From Lachnospiraceae bacterium (GTDB lineage: Bacteria; Bacillota; Clostridia; Lachnospirales; Lachnospiraceae): a stretch of DNA of 64,000 nt. Shown here in pieces: positions 35,863 through 45,178 of the stretch (positions are counted from its first letter, which is position 1; the number at the start of each line of letters is the position of its first letter). The notes below the pieces were generated by a model. It saw only the letters and a list, made by a program, of their open reading frames with translations. It did not search any database and had not been told where the DNA came from. The stretch covers positions 1 to 64,000 of the forward strand of contig JAFUZJ010000053.1 in NCBI GenBank assembly GCA_017476665.1, given 5' to 3'. Made by a program: the position numbers and the translations under genes.

Positions 35863-36384
35863 ATGAACAAAAAGACTTTATCACTGGTCCATGCAGCAGT
35901 CATTGCTGCTCTTTATGTTGTGCTGACACTGTTGGCCAACGCACTCGGTCTGGCAAACTATGCCATCCAGGTCCGCTTCTCGGAAGCGCTGACCATCCTT
36001 CCCTATTTTACTCCCGCCGCAATTCCCGGACTTTTCGTTGGATGTGTACTGTCCAATATTCTAACCGGCTGCATGCCTCTGGATGTACTGTTCGGCAGTA
36101 TTGCCACCCTGTTGGGTGCTTTAGGCACTTATTTTCTCTGCGGCAAGGCAAAGGCAGGCGCACAGACAAGCCTTATAAAGACCTTCCTTGCGCCGATTCC
36201 GCCTATCCTTGCCAACACTTTGATCGTGCCCTTTGTGCTGGCATATGTGTATCAGTTTGAGGGCTCTATTCCGTATTTCATGCTAACCGTAGGCGCCGGA
36301 GAAGTGATCTCCTGCGGCGTGCTTGGCATCCTGCTGCTAAAGGTATTGCAAAAATACAGGAAACATATTTTCCCGGAAAACTAA
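35863..36384 (+). CDS. queT: QueT-family queuosine precursor transporter
   Basis: ECF-type S-component, 173 residues, five or six membrane helices. The family signature is in YAIQVRFSEALTILPYFTPAAIPGLFVGCVLSNILTGCMPLDVLFGS. AAGGAG lies at ideal distance from the ATG at 35863. Transport of preQ1 or preQ0 is expected for the family, and the preQ1-I-like leader supports it. Like bioY just upstream, it needs an ECF energising module encoded elsewhere. Confidence 0.9.
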   Translation: MNKKTLSLVHAAVIAALYVVLTLLANALGLANYAIQVRFSEALTILPYFTPAAIPGLFVGCVLSNILTGCMPLDVLFGSIATLLGALGTYFLCGKAKAGAQTSLIKTFLAPIPPILANTLIVPFVLAYVYQFEGSIPYFMLTVGAGEVISCGVLGILLLKVLQKYRKHIFPEN

Positions 36385-36423
36385 CTTATTTTCGATATAA
36401 CATAACTCCTTAATTCCTACACG

Positions 36424-36463
36424 AAAACAGTCCTGCAGTACGATACCTGCGGGACTGTTTTTG
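36424..36463 (+). terminator. Terminator after queT
   Basis: AAAACAGTCC and GGACTGTTTT form a strong stem, with CAG and CTG pairing inside, followed by T-rich sequence. It marks the end of the conserved block and the border of the accessory island. Confidence 0.8.
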
Positions 36464-36551
36464 TTAAAAAGTAAGTCGAAAGTATATAGATTGATGCTCA
36501 ATGTTTGATAATTAAAATGCGAATTTATAAAATGCAAATTTAAAATTAATA

Positions 36552-36580
36552 TTGACAAACATTGTCGAATATTGTAATAT
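36552..36580 (+). promoter_or_regulatory. Promoter of the Rpn-like nuclease gene
   Basis: TTGACA (36552-36557) and TAATAT (36575-36580) with a 17-bp spacer. The leader to 36705 is AT-rich. The rest of the stretch 36464-36704 holds no gene that I can see. Confidence 0.55.
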
Positions 36581-36704
36581 AACTTTACATTAAGCAAGTG
36601 CATATTTAAATTCAACGGCACCTCGCCGAAATTTCCAACCTTACAAATGATGTGGATATAAACAGACTAAAAATTATTGTCTTAGAAAGGAGAAAACAGA
36701 TTTA

Positions 36705-37610
36705 TTGGAAACTGATGTGACAAAAAAGATTCAATGGCATCCCGCATTTGTAACAGGCATAGATTTGGATTTGAATCAATACCGGAGCGAGATGTCGCAT
36801 GAAAGAGAATATAACCTCAATACCAAACCCCTGACAATCGATGTGCTGATCAAAAAACATACCGACATAATCATCGAGGACAATGAAATTGCAAGAATAT
36901 TCCGAAGATATAATGTTGTGGAATACAAGTCCCCGGCTGCCCACCTGAATATCGACACATACTACAAAGCAACTGCCTATGCCTGCCTGTATAAGTCTCA
37001 GGGGGAACAAGTTGATTCTATCAAAGCCGAGGAGATAACCATATCTCTGTTTCGGCATACAAAGCCGGTGGAATTGTTCCGAACTTTTGAAGAACAGGGT
37101 CTGTCTATCACTAATCCGTATCCCGGGATCTATTATGTTGAGGGGAAAATATGCTTTTCCACACAGATTGTTGTGACTCGGGAACTCGATATAGACAAAC
37201 ATATCTGGCTTGTAGCATTGTCAGGAGAACTTACCAAACCGCAGCTAAAAAAGATTTTGGACAAAGCAGCTGAAATTACAGACAAACGCGAAAAGCAGTT
37301 GGCGGACTCTGTTTTACAGGTCTGCCTCACAGCCAACAAAAACATCGCAGATGAATTAAAACAAGAGGAGGGAGCTATTATGTGTCAGGCACTATTAGAT
37401 CTCATGGAGCCGGAGATCAATCAAATCCGTAACAAAGTTCGCGAGGAAGCCCATAAGGAGGGGCTTGAAGAAGGCATTAAAGAAGGCATCAAAATAACCA
37501 TTAAATCTCTTCGGGATTTCGGTCAGAAAGACGAGGATATTAAAGCAATCATCATTAAAAACTTTGAGTTATCTCCGTCTGAATTAGATAGTCTTCTGAT
37601 TAACCAATAA
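36705..37610 (+). CDS. Rpn / PD-(D/E)XK nuclease-family protein
   Basis: 301 residues, similar to the Rpn (recombination-promoting nuclease) or PD-(D/E)XK transposase-related family. The core reads NEIARIFRRYNVVEYKSPAAHLNIDTYYKATAYACLYKSQ, where EYKSP is the E-x-K active-site strand. The C-terminus is a charged repeat-like helix (EEAHKEGLEEGIKEGIKI) typical of these proteins. A TTG start at 36705 is used, with AAAGGAG about 12 nt upstream; GTG at 36717 is an alternative. It is the only plus-strand gene of the island and marks its left edge. Confidence 0.8.
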   Translation: METDVTKKIQWHPAFVTGIDLDLNQYRSEMSHEREYNLNTKPLTIDVLIKKHTDIIIEDNEIARIFRRYNVVEYKSPAAHLNIDTYYKATAYACLYKSQGEQVDSIKAEEITISLFRHTKPVELFRTFEEQGLSITNPYPGIYYVEGKICFSTQIVVTRELDIDKHIWLVALSGELTKPQLKKILDKAAEITDKREKQLADSVLQVCLTANKNIADELKQEEGAIMCQALLDLMEPEINQIRNKVREEAHKEGLEEGIKEGIKITIKSLRDFGQKDEDIKAIIIKNFELSPSELDSLLINQ

Positions 37611-37645
37611 ATGTAAACAACTATTTGTGCACTCAAGGTCGGCTC

Positions 37646-38368
37646 TCACTTCAATGCTTTCTTTCTCTGATTCAGTATCTGATTCAGCTCTTTCTTCCTG
37701 CCCTGTAACCTCTCGTCCGCGATCTTCCGCAATGCCGACTGATAGAGCTTGATTGATTTAAACTGCATGGATATAGGCAATGTGCTGACCTTAGCATAAA
37801 TATCTTTCAAAATCTCATACATTCTGTCATCGCCGATGATATGTTCCAGCATATTAACCTGATTCATAGCAGAAATCATCTCCACCACCGCTTGATATAA
37901 CTCTGCTATATATGCCTTGTCCCCGGCAAACAACTCCTCCTGTTTCGCAAGCCAGTACGACACCATCTGTGGCTCATTGTGCATCACCGCCATAATTGCC
38001 GGATTGTTATAGGGTGACTTACGTTTCTGAATATTCTGTTCCAGATTTCGTTCCACCTGCACACCAAGCCCCAGCAGCCACTCCGCATCCTCCGGACTTC
38101 TGGCAACATTTAAGGCATTACCTTTTATCAGACTTCCCGGCACTTCCAACTTCACATCCGCGCCCAATTCCGCAAGGGCCGCTGCCACTCGCATGCGCCG
38201 GTGCATAATAGCCTCCACGAACAGATTAGACCTGGACATTGCACTGACTACGCCCGCCACCTCCGGTGTCTTGCGCACCAGACCGACTATCACATCTTCC
38301 TCTGTATCCGTATCTCTCAACATTTTGCGGATGTCTTCCATATGCTTTCTTAAATCTTTGTCATCCAT
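37646..38368 (-). CDS. Ankyrin-like hypothetical protein
   Basis: About 240 residues. The middle section has ankyrin-like features: FVEAIMHRRMRVAAALAELGADVKLE, then GNALNVARSPEDAEWLLGLGVQVERN, then NNPAIMAVMHNEPQMVSYWLAKQEELF. Helical N- and C-termini surround it. There is no catalytic motif. The start at 38368 follows GGGAG; the ATG at 38380 is an alternative and nearly abuts the upstream stop. It is the last gene of the leftward cluster. Ankyrin-repeat proteins of this size are common among predicted immunity genes, but the role here is unknown. Confidence 0.65.
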   Translation of the reverse strand: MDDKDLRKHMEDIRKMLRDTDTEEDVIVGLVRKTPEVAGVVSAMSRSNLFVEAIMHRRMRVAAALAELGADVKLEVPGSLIKGNALNVARSPEDAEWLLGLGVQVERNLEQNIQKRKSPYNNPAIMAVMHNEPQMVSYWLAKQEELFAGDKAYIAELYQAVVEMISAMNQVNMLEHIIGDDRMYEILKDIYAKVSTLPISMQFKSIKLYQSALRKIADERLQGRKKELNQILNQRKKALK

Positions 38369-38381
38369 TTTTTCTCCCATA

Positions 38382-39773
38382 TCACACCCGCACCTCTTTC
38401 ATCTGCCCCCACAGATCCTCCACACGGTACAGATTATCGCCGCTGCCTAACAACACCGTACCACAAGCCGTTTCATAGATTTGCCTTATAGATTCCTTGC
38501 CGAGTGCGCCGTACTTCAACACCCGTTTCTTTCCGGTCTCCAGATCAAAACATTCCAAAATCGGCGTATTCTTCGTCGGATCACCTACAAAAAGAACACA
38601 TACCTTCCCTCTCCACTCCTGCACCAGTCCATGTATCGCAGGATATTTTGTCTCCCAAAAAGTCTTTAAATCGAGCACTGCCAGCTCACTGTCGCTCTCT
38701 CCTCCCCAGTGCTCCGGACGTTTCTCGTAAGCAACTCTGCTCGCGCCGATTTTGGTGAAAGAACTGACCAAAACCTCGCCCAGACTACCTTCTTTTTCAA
38801 ATACACCCTTTGTTTCAGAATCTGTGTCTTTTTGCACCCAACGGTAAATATCCTCCGCTACCCGCAGATAAAGCACCTCGTCCGTCACAAACAAATCCGG
38901 TGAAGAAGTCCTTGCGTCACCCTTTGGCACCTCCAGCAACTTTTGCGGCTCCCCGCCGGAATTCTCAACATTCTCCACAAGATATACTGTATAATGCACC
39001 CGATTATCCTCTACCAGAAAAAGCTGCCCCGCAAACCAAAACAAATCATACAGATCAAACCCACGCCCTCCGCATACCTGTTTCCATTCCCTGACCTGCT
39101 GGGACTCCTGTCCCCAGACAACATGATTCTTTTTGTCGATCAGATACCCGTCCCCACCTATCGCATTGTCGGATACACTCGCAATCTGCCTTCCGTCACC
39201 GCAATCCACCAGATCCCGCACCAGAATCCCAAGATCAGCTCCCTGACTGGGCGGCCAATTGCCAATATCAAGTATCGCTGTATCAAACCTTCTCTTTTCC
39301 CCATAAGACCAGTTGCGGAAATCCAACACCAACTGATCTTTCATGCAGGGTATGGTATTGCGTACACTATATCCCTTCGGCAGAGAAAACTTCTCGCAGA
39401 CAATTCTCTCGCTCAGATCAATCCTCTTGGCCGCATCCCCCGGTTTCTTCCGCGGCTGTTTCTTCGCAGTCCCTTTTTTCTTTTCCGCCTTCAACTGCTT
39501 CTTAAACGCATCTTCCTCCTCCGCACGAATGACCGTGAGCACATACGAATCGCTGTCCGACGCAATCTGATAAAGCATCATGCCATACACCGAAAGCTCC
39601 TGCCCCAGCGCATTGATAAAATCCTCCGTCTCCTCCGCGGCATAATTCTCCGCAAGGGCATCAAAATTCTCCCCCGCAAGCTCTGGGAATGCCGTGCCAA
39701 ATCCCTCCCGCACCGCATATAATACGTCCTCGCTCTCGCTTTTCCAATCGGTCTCCACTGTGATTATTTCCAT
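38382..39773 (-). CDS. Hypothetical protein, possible beta-propeller
   Basis: 463 residues, no recognised family. An N-terminal acidic, helical domain (about 1-90) is followed by a basic linker (AEKKKGTAKKQPRKKPGD). A beta-rich region of about 330 residues follows, with regularly spaced strand patterns such as VVWGQESQQVREW, YTVYLVENVEN, DIYRWVQKDTDS and LAVLDLKTFW, suggesting a propeller. GAGGAGG precedes the start. It ends 14 bp before the ankyrin-like gene. Function unknown; placed with the orphan-immunity-like genes by context only. Confidence 0.6.
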   Translation of the reverse strand: MEIITVETDWKSESEDVLYAVREGFGTAFPELAGENFDALAENYAAEETEDFINALGQELSVYGMMLYQIASDSDSYVLTVIRAEEEDAFKKQLKAEKKKGTAKKQPRKKPGDAAKRIDLSERIVCEKFSLPKGYSVRNTIPCMKDQLVLDFRNWSYGEKRRFDTAILDIGNWPPSQGADLGILVRDLVDCGDGRQIASVSDNAIGGDGYLIDKKNHVVWGQESQQVREWKQVCGGRGFDLYDLFWFAGQLFLVEDNRVHYTVYLVENVENSGGEPQKLLEVPKGDARTSSPDLFVTDEVLYLRVAEDIYRWVQKDTDSETKGVFEKEGSLGEVLVSSFTKIGASRVAYEKRPEHWGGESDSELAVLDLKTFWETKYPAIHGLVQEWRGKVCVLFVGDPTKNTPILECFDLETGKKRVLKYGALGKESIRQIYETACGTVLLGSGDNLYRVEDLWGQMKEVRV

Positions 39774-39853
39774 ACTTGTCCTTCGTCCTCCTCGTTTCTC
39801 CTACGTGCATATCGCAAACGGTGCCCTATACTCAAGAATAAAATCCTTTTAGC

Positions 39854-40432
39854 TTAAATACTCAAACAGTCAATCGGTCTCATAATACATTCTCCGCCTT
39901 CGATAATAATGAACCCGCCTCCATACTTATACCAATCACACTTACACTCGATCTCTATGCAATCCATAAAAACGAAAATTTTCAACAACTGCAATGACTC
40001 CAACTTTTCCTCGACCGTTTTTGCAGAAAGTAATTTTATTGCCTTTTCTTTACCAATAAATTTTGACAAACTCCGTTCATCATAATCTTGCAATACCTCT
40101 GAAAGCTCCTGCACTGCCGCATTCTCTATGTTTGTTTCAAGTGCTTTGAGATTATCAATCACAATATCTTTATATAGTTTTCTCTGCATGTCTTTCTTCT
40201 TTAAGACCTCTGCCTCGTTGACTGCATTTGTGTTTAATAATAACGCCGCCACTTCTTTCTTGGTGATACCCAATTGAATTTTGTCATATGCGGTACTAAA
40301 GGATACAATCTCTAATTTCGCCTCCTGCCTTCTCCCCGCTATTGTCATCACCACGGGATCAGCCGCTTTCCAGTAGCCCTCTTTATAAGTTATTTTCCCA
40401 AACACCTCATCAACAATCGTCTTTTTTGCCAT
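39854..40432 (-). CDS. Hypothetical protein, DUF6985/DUF2004-like N-terminus
   Basis: 192 residues. It opens with VDEVFGKITYKEGYWKAADPVVMTIAGRRQEAKLEIVSF, which recalls small predicted-immunity families that begin with an FG.(I/L).Y..GYW element. A charged helical middle follows, and the C-terminus is beta-rich (IEIECKCDWYKYGGGFIIIEGGECIMRPIDCLSI). GGAGG lies 7 nt upstream of the start. The family placement is weak. It lies 24 bp after the TPR gene on its right. Confidence 0.6.
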   Translation of the reverse strand: MAKKTIVDEVFGKITYKEGYWKAADPVVMTIAGRRQEAKLEIVSFSTAYDKIQLGITKKEVAALLLNTNAVNEAEVLKKKDMQRKLYKDIVIDNLKALETNIENAAVQELSEVLQDYDERSLSKFIGKEKAIKLLSAKTVEEKLESLQLLKIFVFMDCIEIECKCDWYKYGGGFIIIEGGECIMRPIDCLSI

Positions 40433-40456
40433 TATCCCGTCCTCCTGCCTGCACTG

Positions 40457-42409
40457 CTATATCTGATACGACACCCTCCCCAGTCCGATGGGCTGAGGAT
40501 TCAGCAGCACCCACTCCACACAAATCTGACACAATCTGAGGGGCAGATCCGGATCGCTCTTGTACGTGATCTTCTTTGCCAGCTTGCATGCCTCAGCGTA
40601 TTTCTTCGCATCCAGCGCATTCCCCTGGCTGAGCAGTTCCGGGATCAGTTCCAGCATATCTTTATAATCCCCGATCCACTTCTCGCCGCCGCGTTCTATG
40701 AGCCACCGCCTCACCCTGCAACAGATACGCACTACCTCTCCCTGCACCGTTTCGCAATGGGCAAACGGCGGAACCAGCAACTCCCAAATTTCATTAACCA
40801 GATCATCATACTCCTTGGAATGCAGCTCAATCGCCGGTGCTCCTTCCAGCACTTGATATCTGGGTGCGGAAATCTCTGCGCTAAACATACTCCCCGCCTG
40901 CCCGTTCTGCCCATACGCCGCGCCAATCATGTTCGCAGCCTCCACTCCGAACTCTTGGCGCATTATCTCCATATCCACCGTCTCCCGCAAAATCTCCGCC
41001 CGGAAACAATACGCTTTCGCCATCCCTTTCTGTCCCCGATACTCCGCCAATTCCGCAAAGTCCTTCATCAATCGGCTGCTGTACCGCCCCGCATCTATCG
41101 CATAAGCAGCCCGGTATTCCTCCTCTGCCTTTGCCGCATTCCCCTCTCGCAAATACACCTCACCATTCAGGCAATGACATTCCACCGCTTCCTTTGTATC
41201 CTTTCCTGCCTCGCCCAATAACGCAAGCAGCTCTTCCACCTTCTTGTGTAGCTCCACATCTGCCCGGCTTTCCGCATCTGTCTGTCCTTTCAAACCTATC
41301 CCGGTTTCCGCATTTGCGTCTCCTCCCAAGCCCGCCAACGCTTCCACCTGTTTCCATTCCTCCACAAACTTGGCAAGACTCTCGCTTAACTGTTTCTCAT
41401 ACTTCCTGCTTTGCTTTTTGACTTCCTTTTCGTGATTTTCATCAATTTCATCCATTTCAGAATCCGTTACGATCAACGCCTCGCCCCGTGCCGCCTTCTC
41501 CTGTATGTCTGCATCCCTGTCATACACCCACTGCGGCACATCCAACACCGTCTCCTTCTCTAACAGCGCCCGATATTTCTCATTCTCTTTTCTCCAACAG
41601 GTGTGCGCCGTATTCTCGTCCACCCGCTGAAAACAATTCCTCGCAAACTCCTCATACCCCAACTCATATAATACCTTACCCGTAAAAAACAGACTTTCCT
41701 CAAAGTGAGTAAAGCTCCGCTTGCCGCAGATCATATGTAGAGGTGAAAGCAACAGACAAGTCCGATAAGCCTTATGCCGGAAACAGACCTCTGCAATCCT
41801 CCTGATCACCTCATAAGCACTGTCGTCCTCCGTCTTGGGCAGCTTAAAATTCCGCCACTGAACAATCGGCTCTTTTAATTCGTCGATCAATTCCTCAATC
41901 GTTTTATCACTCAATCCCTCACCGACACCACCCGAAAGCTCCGCCTTTTCCTGCAGTTCCTCCAGGATCAGTCCCAAAATATCCGCCACATGCGTATTCT
42001 CATTCTCCTTGATCAATGCCACATAATCTTTCCCACTGTTCGACAAATCCGCTTTACTCGTATGTTTCAAGTCACGAAAAATGATTTCCCGACAAAACTC
42101 GGGAAGGTTTCTTTTCATATGACGGAAATAATAATCCATTGCCCTGGTCAAATACCATCCCTCTTCCGGATTATCCGATATGGCAACATATAATGCGAAC
42201 ATTGCCAGCTGTGTCTCTTCTTCCGGCTTTTCCAGCAATGTACTATTCAGATCCACTGCACGATCCATGCTCTCTTCTTGCTTATACCTTGGCTGCGGAA
42301 GTGCGTTCCACTCGCGCACTGCCTCCTCATATTCCTCCGCCAGATTCACAATCGTAATCTGATACGGCTCCTTGATAACTACCCAATCCCTGTCGTCGAA
42401 ATCGTTCAT
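40457..42409 (-). CDS. Large TPR-like hypothetical protein
   Basis: 650 residues, mostly helical with TPR-like pairs: LLSPLHMICGKRSFTHFEESLFFTGKVLYELGYEEFARNCFQRV and EAVECHCLNGEVYLREGNAAKAEEEYRAAYAIDAGRYSS. A long Glu/Lys-rich stretch (about 300-400) looks like coiled coil. GGGAGGT precedes the start. No enzymatic motif is visible. It is the second gene from the right in the run 43540-37646, whose members are 15-80 bp apart, so they likely share a transcript. Function unknown. Confidence 0.65.
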   Translation of the reverse strand: MNDFDDRDWVVIKEPYQITIVNLAEEYEEAVREWNALPQPRYKQEESMDRAVDLNSTLLEKPEEETQLAMFALYVAISDNPEEGWYLTRAMDYYFRHMKRNLPEFCREIIFRDLKHTSKADLSNSGKDYVALIKENENTHVADILGLILEELQEKAELSGGVGEGLSDKTIEELIDELKEPIVQWRNFKLPKTEDDSAYEVIRRIAEVCFRHKAYRTCLLLSPLHMICGKRSFTHFEESLFFTGKVLYELGYEEFARNCFQRVDENTAHTCWRKENEKYRALLEKETVLDVPQWVYDRDADIQEKAARGEALIVTDSEMDEIDENHEKEVKKQSRKYEKQLSESLAKFVEEWKQVEALAGLGGDANAETGIGLKGQTDAESRADVELHKKVEELLALLGEAGKDTKEAVECHCLNGEVYLREGNAAKAEEEYRAAYAIDAGRYSSRLMKDFAELAEYRGQKGMAKAYCFRAEILRETVDMEIMRQEFGVEAANMIGAAYGQNGQAGSMFSAEISAPRYQVLEGAPAIELHSKEYDDLVNEIWELLVPPFAHCETVQGEVVRICCRVRRWLIERGGEKWIGDYKDMLELIPELLSQGNALDAKKYAEACKLAKKITYKSDPDLPLRLCQICVEWVLLNPQPIGLGRVSYQI

Positions 42410-42424
42410 ATTCCTTTACCTCCC

Positions 42425-43540
42425 TCACCTCTCATAAAGCGTAACGCCTCCCACATCCTGCCTGAAACTGTGAAACGCCGCCCACGCAATTTCCGTCTTC
42501 CCAAAAATCGAAACCGCCGCATCAAGCACCGCTTTCAGATCCCATGCGATAAAATCAATATACCCAAAATAAATACCGTTGGCTCCTCCGATAAACGAAA
42601 AGGCATCCGCCCCCGCAACATCCTCCAACTGCGCCACGACCCTATCCCGGAAATCCAAAATCTTCGCGCCCCTATCCTCTCCGTCAAAGAGATCCAAAGG
42701 ATAAAACAAATATCCCGCCGCAATACCGTCCGCCTCAAACGTATCCATGATGTAGCTTTCCGCACTCCAAAATTCATTCAGCAACGGAATAAAACAGGTG
42801 GAACCTGCGATCACATCCCCCCGCAGACCATCTGTAGCTTCCTCGTCCGGCTGCATATGATACGCGCTGTACAGTTCAATATACCGTTCCGCATCCAACA
42901 ACTCCTCCCTGGTAAGCGAAAGATGTGTCATAAAATCCTGCAGCAGCTCTCCCAGCTTCAGTGCCGGTTCTGCCTTGGGCGCATGCAGAATCTCCAAATT
43001 CGCAGTATACTTCATTTCCGCCAACTCACCCACTGCCTGATCCAGCAAAATATAAGTGATACCATAAGCCTGCTCCGCCTTATCCTCCAAAAGCGGAACC
43101 AAATTTTCGCAATATACGGAAAGCGCTGCTTTCCCGTCCGCCCACGTGCTCCATACCCGGATATCCTCCGCGCAGACCGAATTCCCCCAAATATCAATTC
43201 GGAAATTTTCCACCGCTTTCTCGTTCGACTGCCTTCCCACCAGAATATTCCAATGCTCCAAGACCTGTTTCGGCGCATGCCGCTTAAAATATACCAAAGA
43301 AAACAGCCTCGACCAGTCCCCCTCCAAGTTCAGGATCAAATCATGCTTCTCCCCGTTAAACCCAACCTCTGCATACACCGCGTCAAACGCCGGCGACAAC
43401 AGCTCGTTCAGCTTATCCATGATCACATCGCTCTCCGCCTTCTGATCGATCAGACGCCGCAGCTCCTCTTCGCCCTGTAAAAACACTTCCCAACATTGCC
43501 AAACCCGCCTTTGAAACGGTTCTTCCGTTAAAAATCCCAT
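42425..43540 (-). CDS. Hypothetical protein of the MGF-leader type
   Basis: 371 residues, soluble, acidic, no recognised family. It begins MGFLTEEPFQRRVWQCWEVF. The body alternates helices and strands, with an aromatic-rich segment (VGFNGEKHDLILNLEGDWSRLFSLVYFKRHAPKQVLEHWNILVG) and a C-terminal domain with repeated glycine-aromatic strands (FSFIGGANGIYFGYIDFIAWD). GGAGGG precedes the start. No motif suggests catalysis. The combination of fold-like segments, size and context fits a predicted immunity protein, which I infer only from the neighbourhood. Confidence 0.6.
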   Translation of the reverse strand: MGFLTEEPFQRRVWQCWEVFLQGEEELRRLIDQKAESDVIMDKLNELLSPAFDAVYAEVGFNGEKHDLILNLEGDWSRLFSLVYFKRHAPKQVLEHWNILVGRQSNEKAVENFRIDIWGNSVCAEDIRVWSTWADGKAALSVYCENLVPLLEDKAEQAYGITYILLDQAVGELAEMKYTANLEILHAPKAEPALKLGELLQDFMTHLSLTREELLDAERYIELYSAYHMQPDEEATDGLRGDVIAGSTCFIPLLNEFWSAESYIMDTFEADGIAAGYLFYPLDLFDGEDRGAKILDFRDRVVAQLEDVAGADAFSFIGGANGIYFGYIDFIAWDLKAVLDAAVSIFGKTEIAWAAFHSFRQDVGGVTLYER

Positions 43541-43606
43541 TTGTTATGCCCTCCAACTATCCCATCCGCTTGTCTTTTGGTTCCTGAGTTTTGCCCTATA
43601 TACTTT

Positions 43607-44947
43607 CTATAAAAATTGTGTCATATATACTGGTAAACAAAGAATATCTTTCTCTTTGGCCACATCCTTTGTATATAGCAAATATTTATTTCCTATTTGT
43701 TCTGAAAACTTATTACAAAATGCATCCAATGATTTATGTGTTTTATAGCCGGAAGATTTTACTTCTATGGGACATATCTTATTCCGTTTTGCAATCAGAA
43801 AATCAACCTCATAATTATGAGTGGAATTATCTTTAGGAAATGTATGATAATACAATTCATTTCCTGAAGCCTTCAATATCTGTGCTACAATATTTTCGTA
43901 TAAATACCCTAAATCTACGCTTAACTTATCACTTAACAGCTTTTCATATAAAATATTCTCTGTAAAATCCTTATCTTTAAAAGCTAATGTCGTAAATAAC
44001 CCTGTATCACATAAAAATAATTTGAACTGACTTAAATTTTTGTGAAATGCAAGACCAGCGCTCGGGTTATTCGCATGATAAGATACATACACCGTCATAG
44101 AATCCTGCATATCTGCAATGATATTCTGAATTCTCTCCACTCTCTCTCCTTCTATCACACCTCCTACCTGATAGCGGGAAGCATTAGAATTCAATTGTGC
44201 AGGAATCGCATCAAACATCAACATTGCTCTACCAGAAGAATCGACCTTTCGGAAATCCTCCTCATACAATTCTATGATGTTACGTTTGACACGATCGACC
44301 ATTTCCAGATTATTCGTACGGATATACTCCATTACTGCCTGTGGCATACCGCCCACCAGCATATAGAGCCTAAAGTCCCGCATTAGTCTTCTGTTCATTG
44401 CATCTCCCAAAGACTGCCCTTCTTCGTAAACCGTTTTCAACATAGGAATCGTTACTTCATCCCCCAATGCCCACTTGAATTCTTCATAATCCAATGGATA
44501 GAGCTGTACTCTCTGCTCTTCACTGGGTATGACAATATCCTTGACATTCATCCGAATGGACAAAAGTGATCCCGTTTCAATATAATCGTATCGATGATCT
44601 TTTACTAAATGCTTGATCGCCTGTCTAGCCAACGGCGCTTTCTGGACTTCATCAAAAATTATTACAGATTTTCTCTCTATCAGCCTGACGCGATAAATCA
44701 TCTGCAGTCTCATAAAAATATAATTTAAATCCGAAATATCACGAAACAGATCCAAAACCTCAACAGGCGCAACAGAAAAATCAATCAGAATATAACTCTC
44801 ATATTCGTTTTGTGCAAAATTTTCAGCTAAAGTAGACTTTCCAACACGCCGCGCTCCCTTGATCAACAAGGCCGAATGGCCCGACGATTCTTCTTTCCAC
44901 TGTAGCATTTTGTCATATAATTTTCTTCTAAAAATTGAATTTTTCAT
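43607..44947 (-). CDS. AAA+ ATPase with DUF4143, copy 1
   Basis: 446 residues from the ATG at 44947 (GGGAGGT upstream). N-terminal AAA+ domain with Walker A (LLIKGARRVGKSTLAENFA), Walker B (SVIIFDEVQKAPLARQAIK) and sensor (YDYIETGSLLSI). The C-terminal DUF4143 domain has a nuclease-like fold: NELYYHTFPKDNSTHNYEVDFLIAKRNKICPIEVKSSGY, where EVDF and EVKS are the D-x-E-x-K-type positions. Family function is unsettled; such genes are frequent in accessory regions. Three tandem 33-bp repeats lie in front of its promoter. Confidence 0.9.
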   Translation of the reverse strand: MKNSIFRRKLYDKMLQWKEESSGHSALLIKGARRVGKSTLAENFAQNEYESYILIDFSVAPVEVLDLFRDISDLNYIFMRLQMIYRVRLIERKSVIIFDEVQKAPLARQAIKHLVKDHRYDYIETGSLLSIRMNVKDIVIPSEEQRVQLYPLDYEEFKWALGDEVTIPMLKTVYEEGQSLGDAMNRRLMRDFRLYMLVGGMPQAVMEYIRTNNLEMVDRVKRNIIELYEEDFRKVDSSGRAMLMFDAIPAQLNSNASRYQVGGVIEGERVERIQNIIADMQDSMTVYVSYHANNPSAGLAFHKNLSQFKLFLCDTGLFTTLAFKDKDFTENILYEKLLSDKLSVDLGYLYENIVAQILKASGNELYYHTFPKDNSTHNYEVDFLIAKRNKICPIEVKSSGYKTHKSLDAFCNKFSEQIGNKYLLYTKDVAKEKDILCLPVYMTQFL

Positions 44948-45000
44948 CAATCTACCTCCCATTTAACAATGCCTAAATTTTTTTCCAAACTCAAATTCGA

Positions 45001-45037
45001 AAACTGCTCCGCAGTTTCCAGAAAACACTTTGTGTTT
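45001..45037 (-). promoter_or_regulatory. Paired hairpins in the leader of AAA+/DUF4143 copy 1
   Basis: AAACAC/GTGTTT (45023-45037) and AAACTGC/GCAGTTT (45001-45017), each with a 3-nt loop, lie directly after the expected transcription start. The second is followed by GAATTTGAG rather than a clean T-run. Confidence 0.45.
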
Positions 45038-45040
45038 CAC

Positions 45041-45150
45041 ATTATAGCAGTTTTGTCAAAAAATTCAATTTTTATTCTCTTCTATATGTCAAAAAATTCA
45101 ATTTTTATTTTGTTCCACATGTCAAAATTTTCAATTTTTATTCATCAACA
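45041..45150 (-). repeat. Three 33-bp direct repeats overlapping the promoter of AAA+/DUF4143 copy 1
   Basis: Units beginning TGTCAAAA at 45054, 45087 and 45120 share TGTCAAAA, two variable bases, TTCAATTTTTATT. The spacing is exactly 33 bp twice. On the minus strand the unit next to the gene supplies the -35 region (TTGAAT), 16 bp from a TATAAT -10 at 45041-45046. The same AT-rich core, AAAAATTCAATTTTT, recurs at the start codon of the gene itself. The rest of 44948-45178 shows no gene. Confidence 0.75.
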
Positions 45151-45178
45151 TGTACCAGTCAATAAAAGTAGACATCCA

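Noticed and set aside
42278-43480. 400-codon plus-strand frame
   Set aside because: It is antisense to two coherent minus-strand genes (40457-42409 and 42425-43540) with good start signals. Its composition (Arg/His/Pro/Ile-rich) is that of a shadow frame.
45041-45150. CRISPR array
   Set aside because: The units are whole direct repeats, AT-rich and overlapping a promoter, with no unique spacers and no cas genes.
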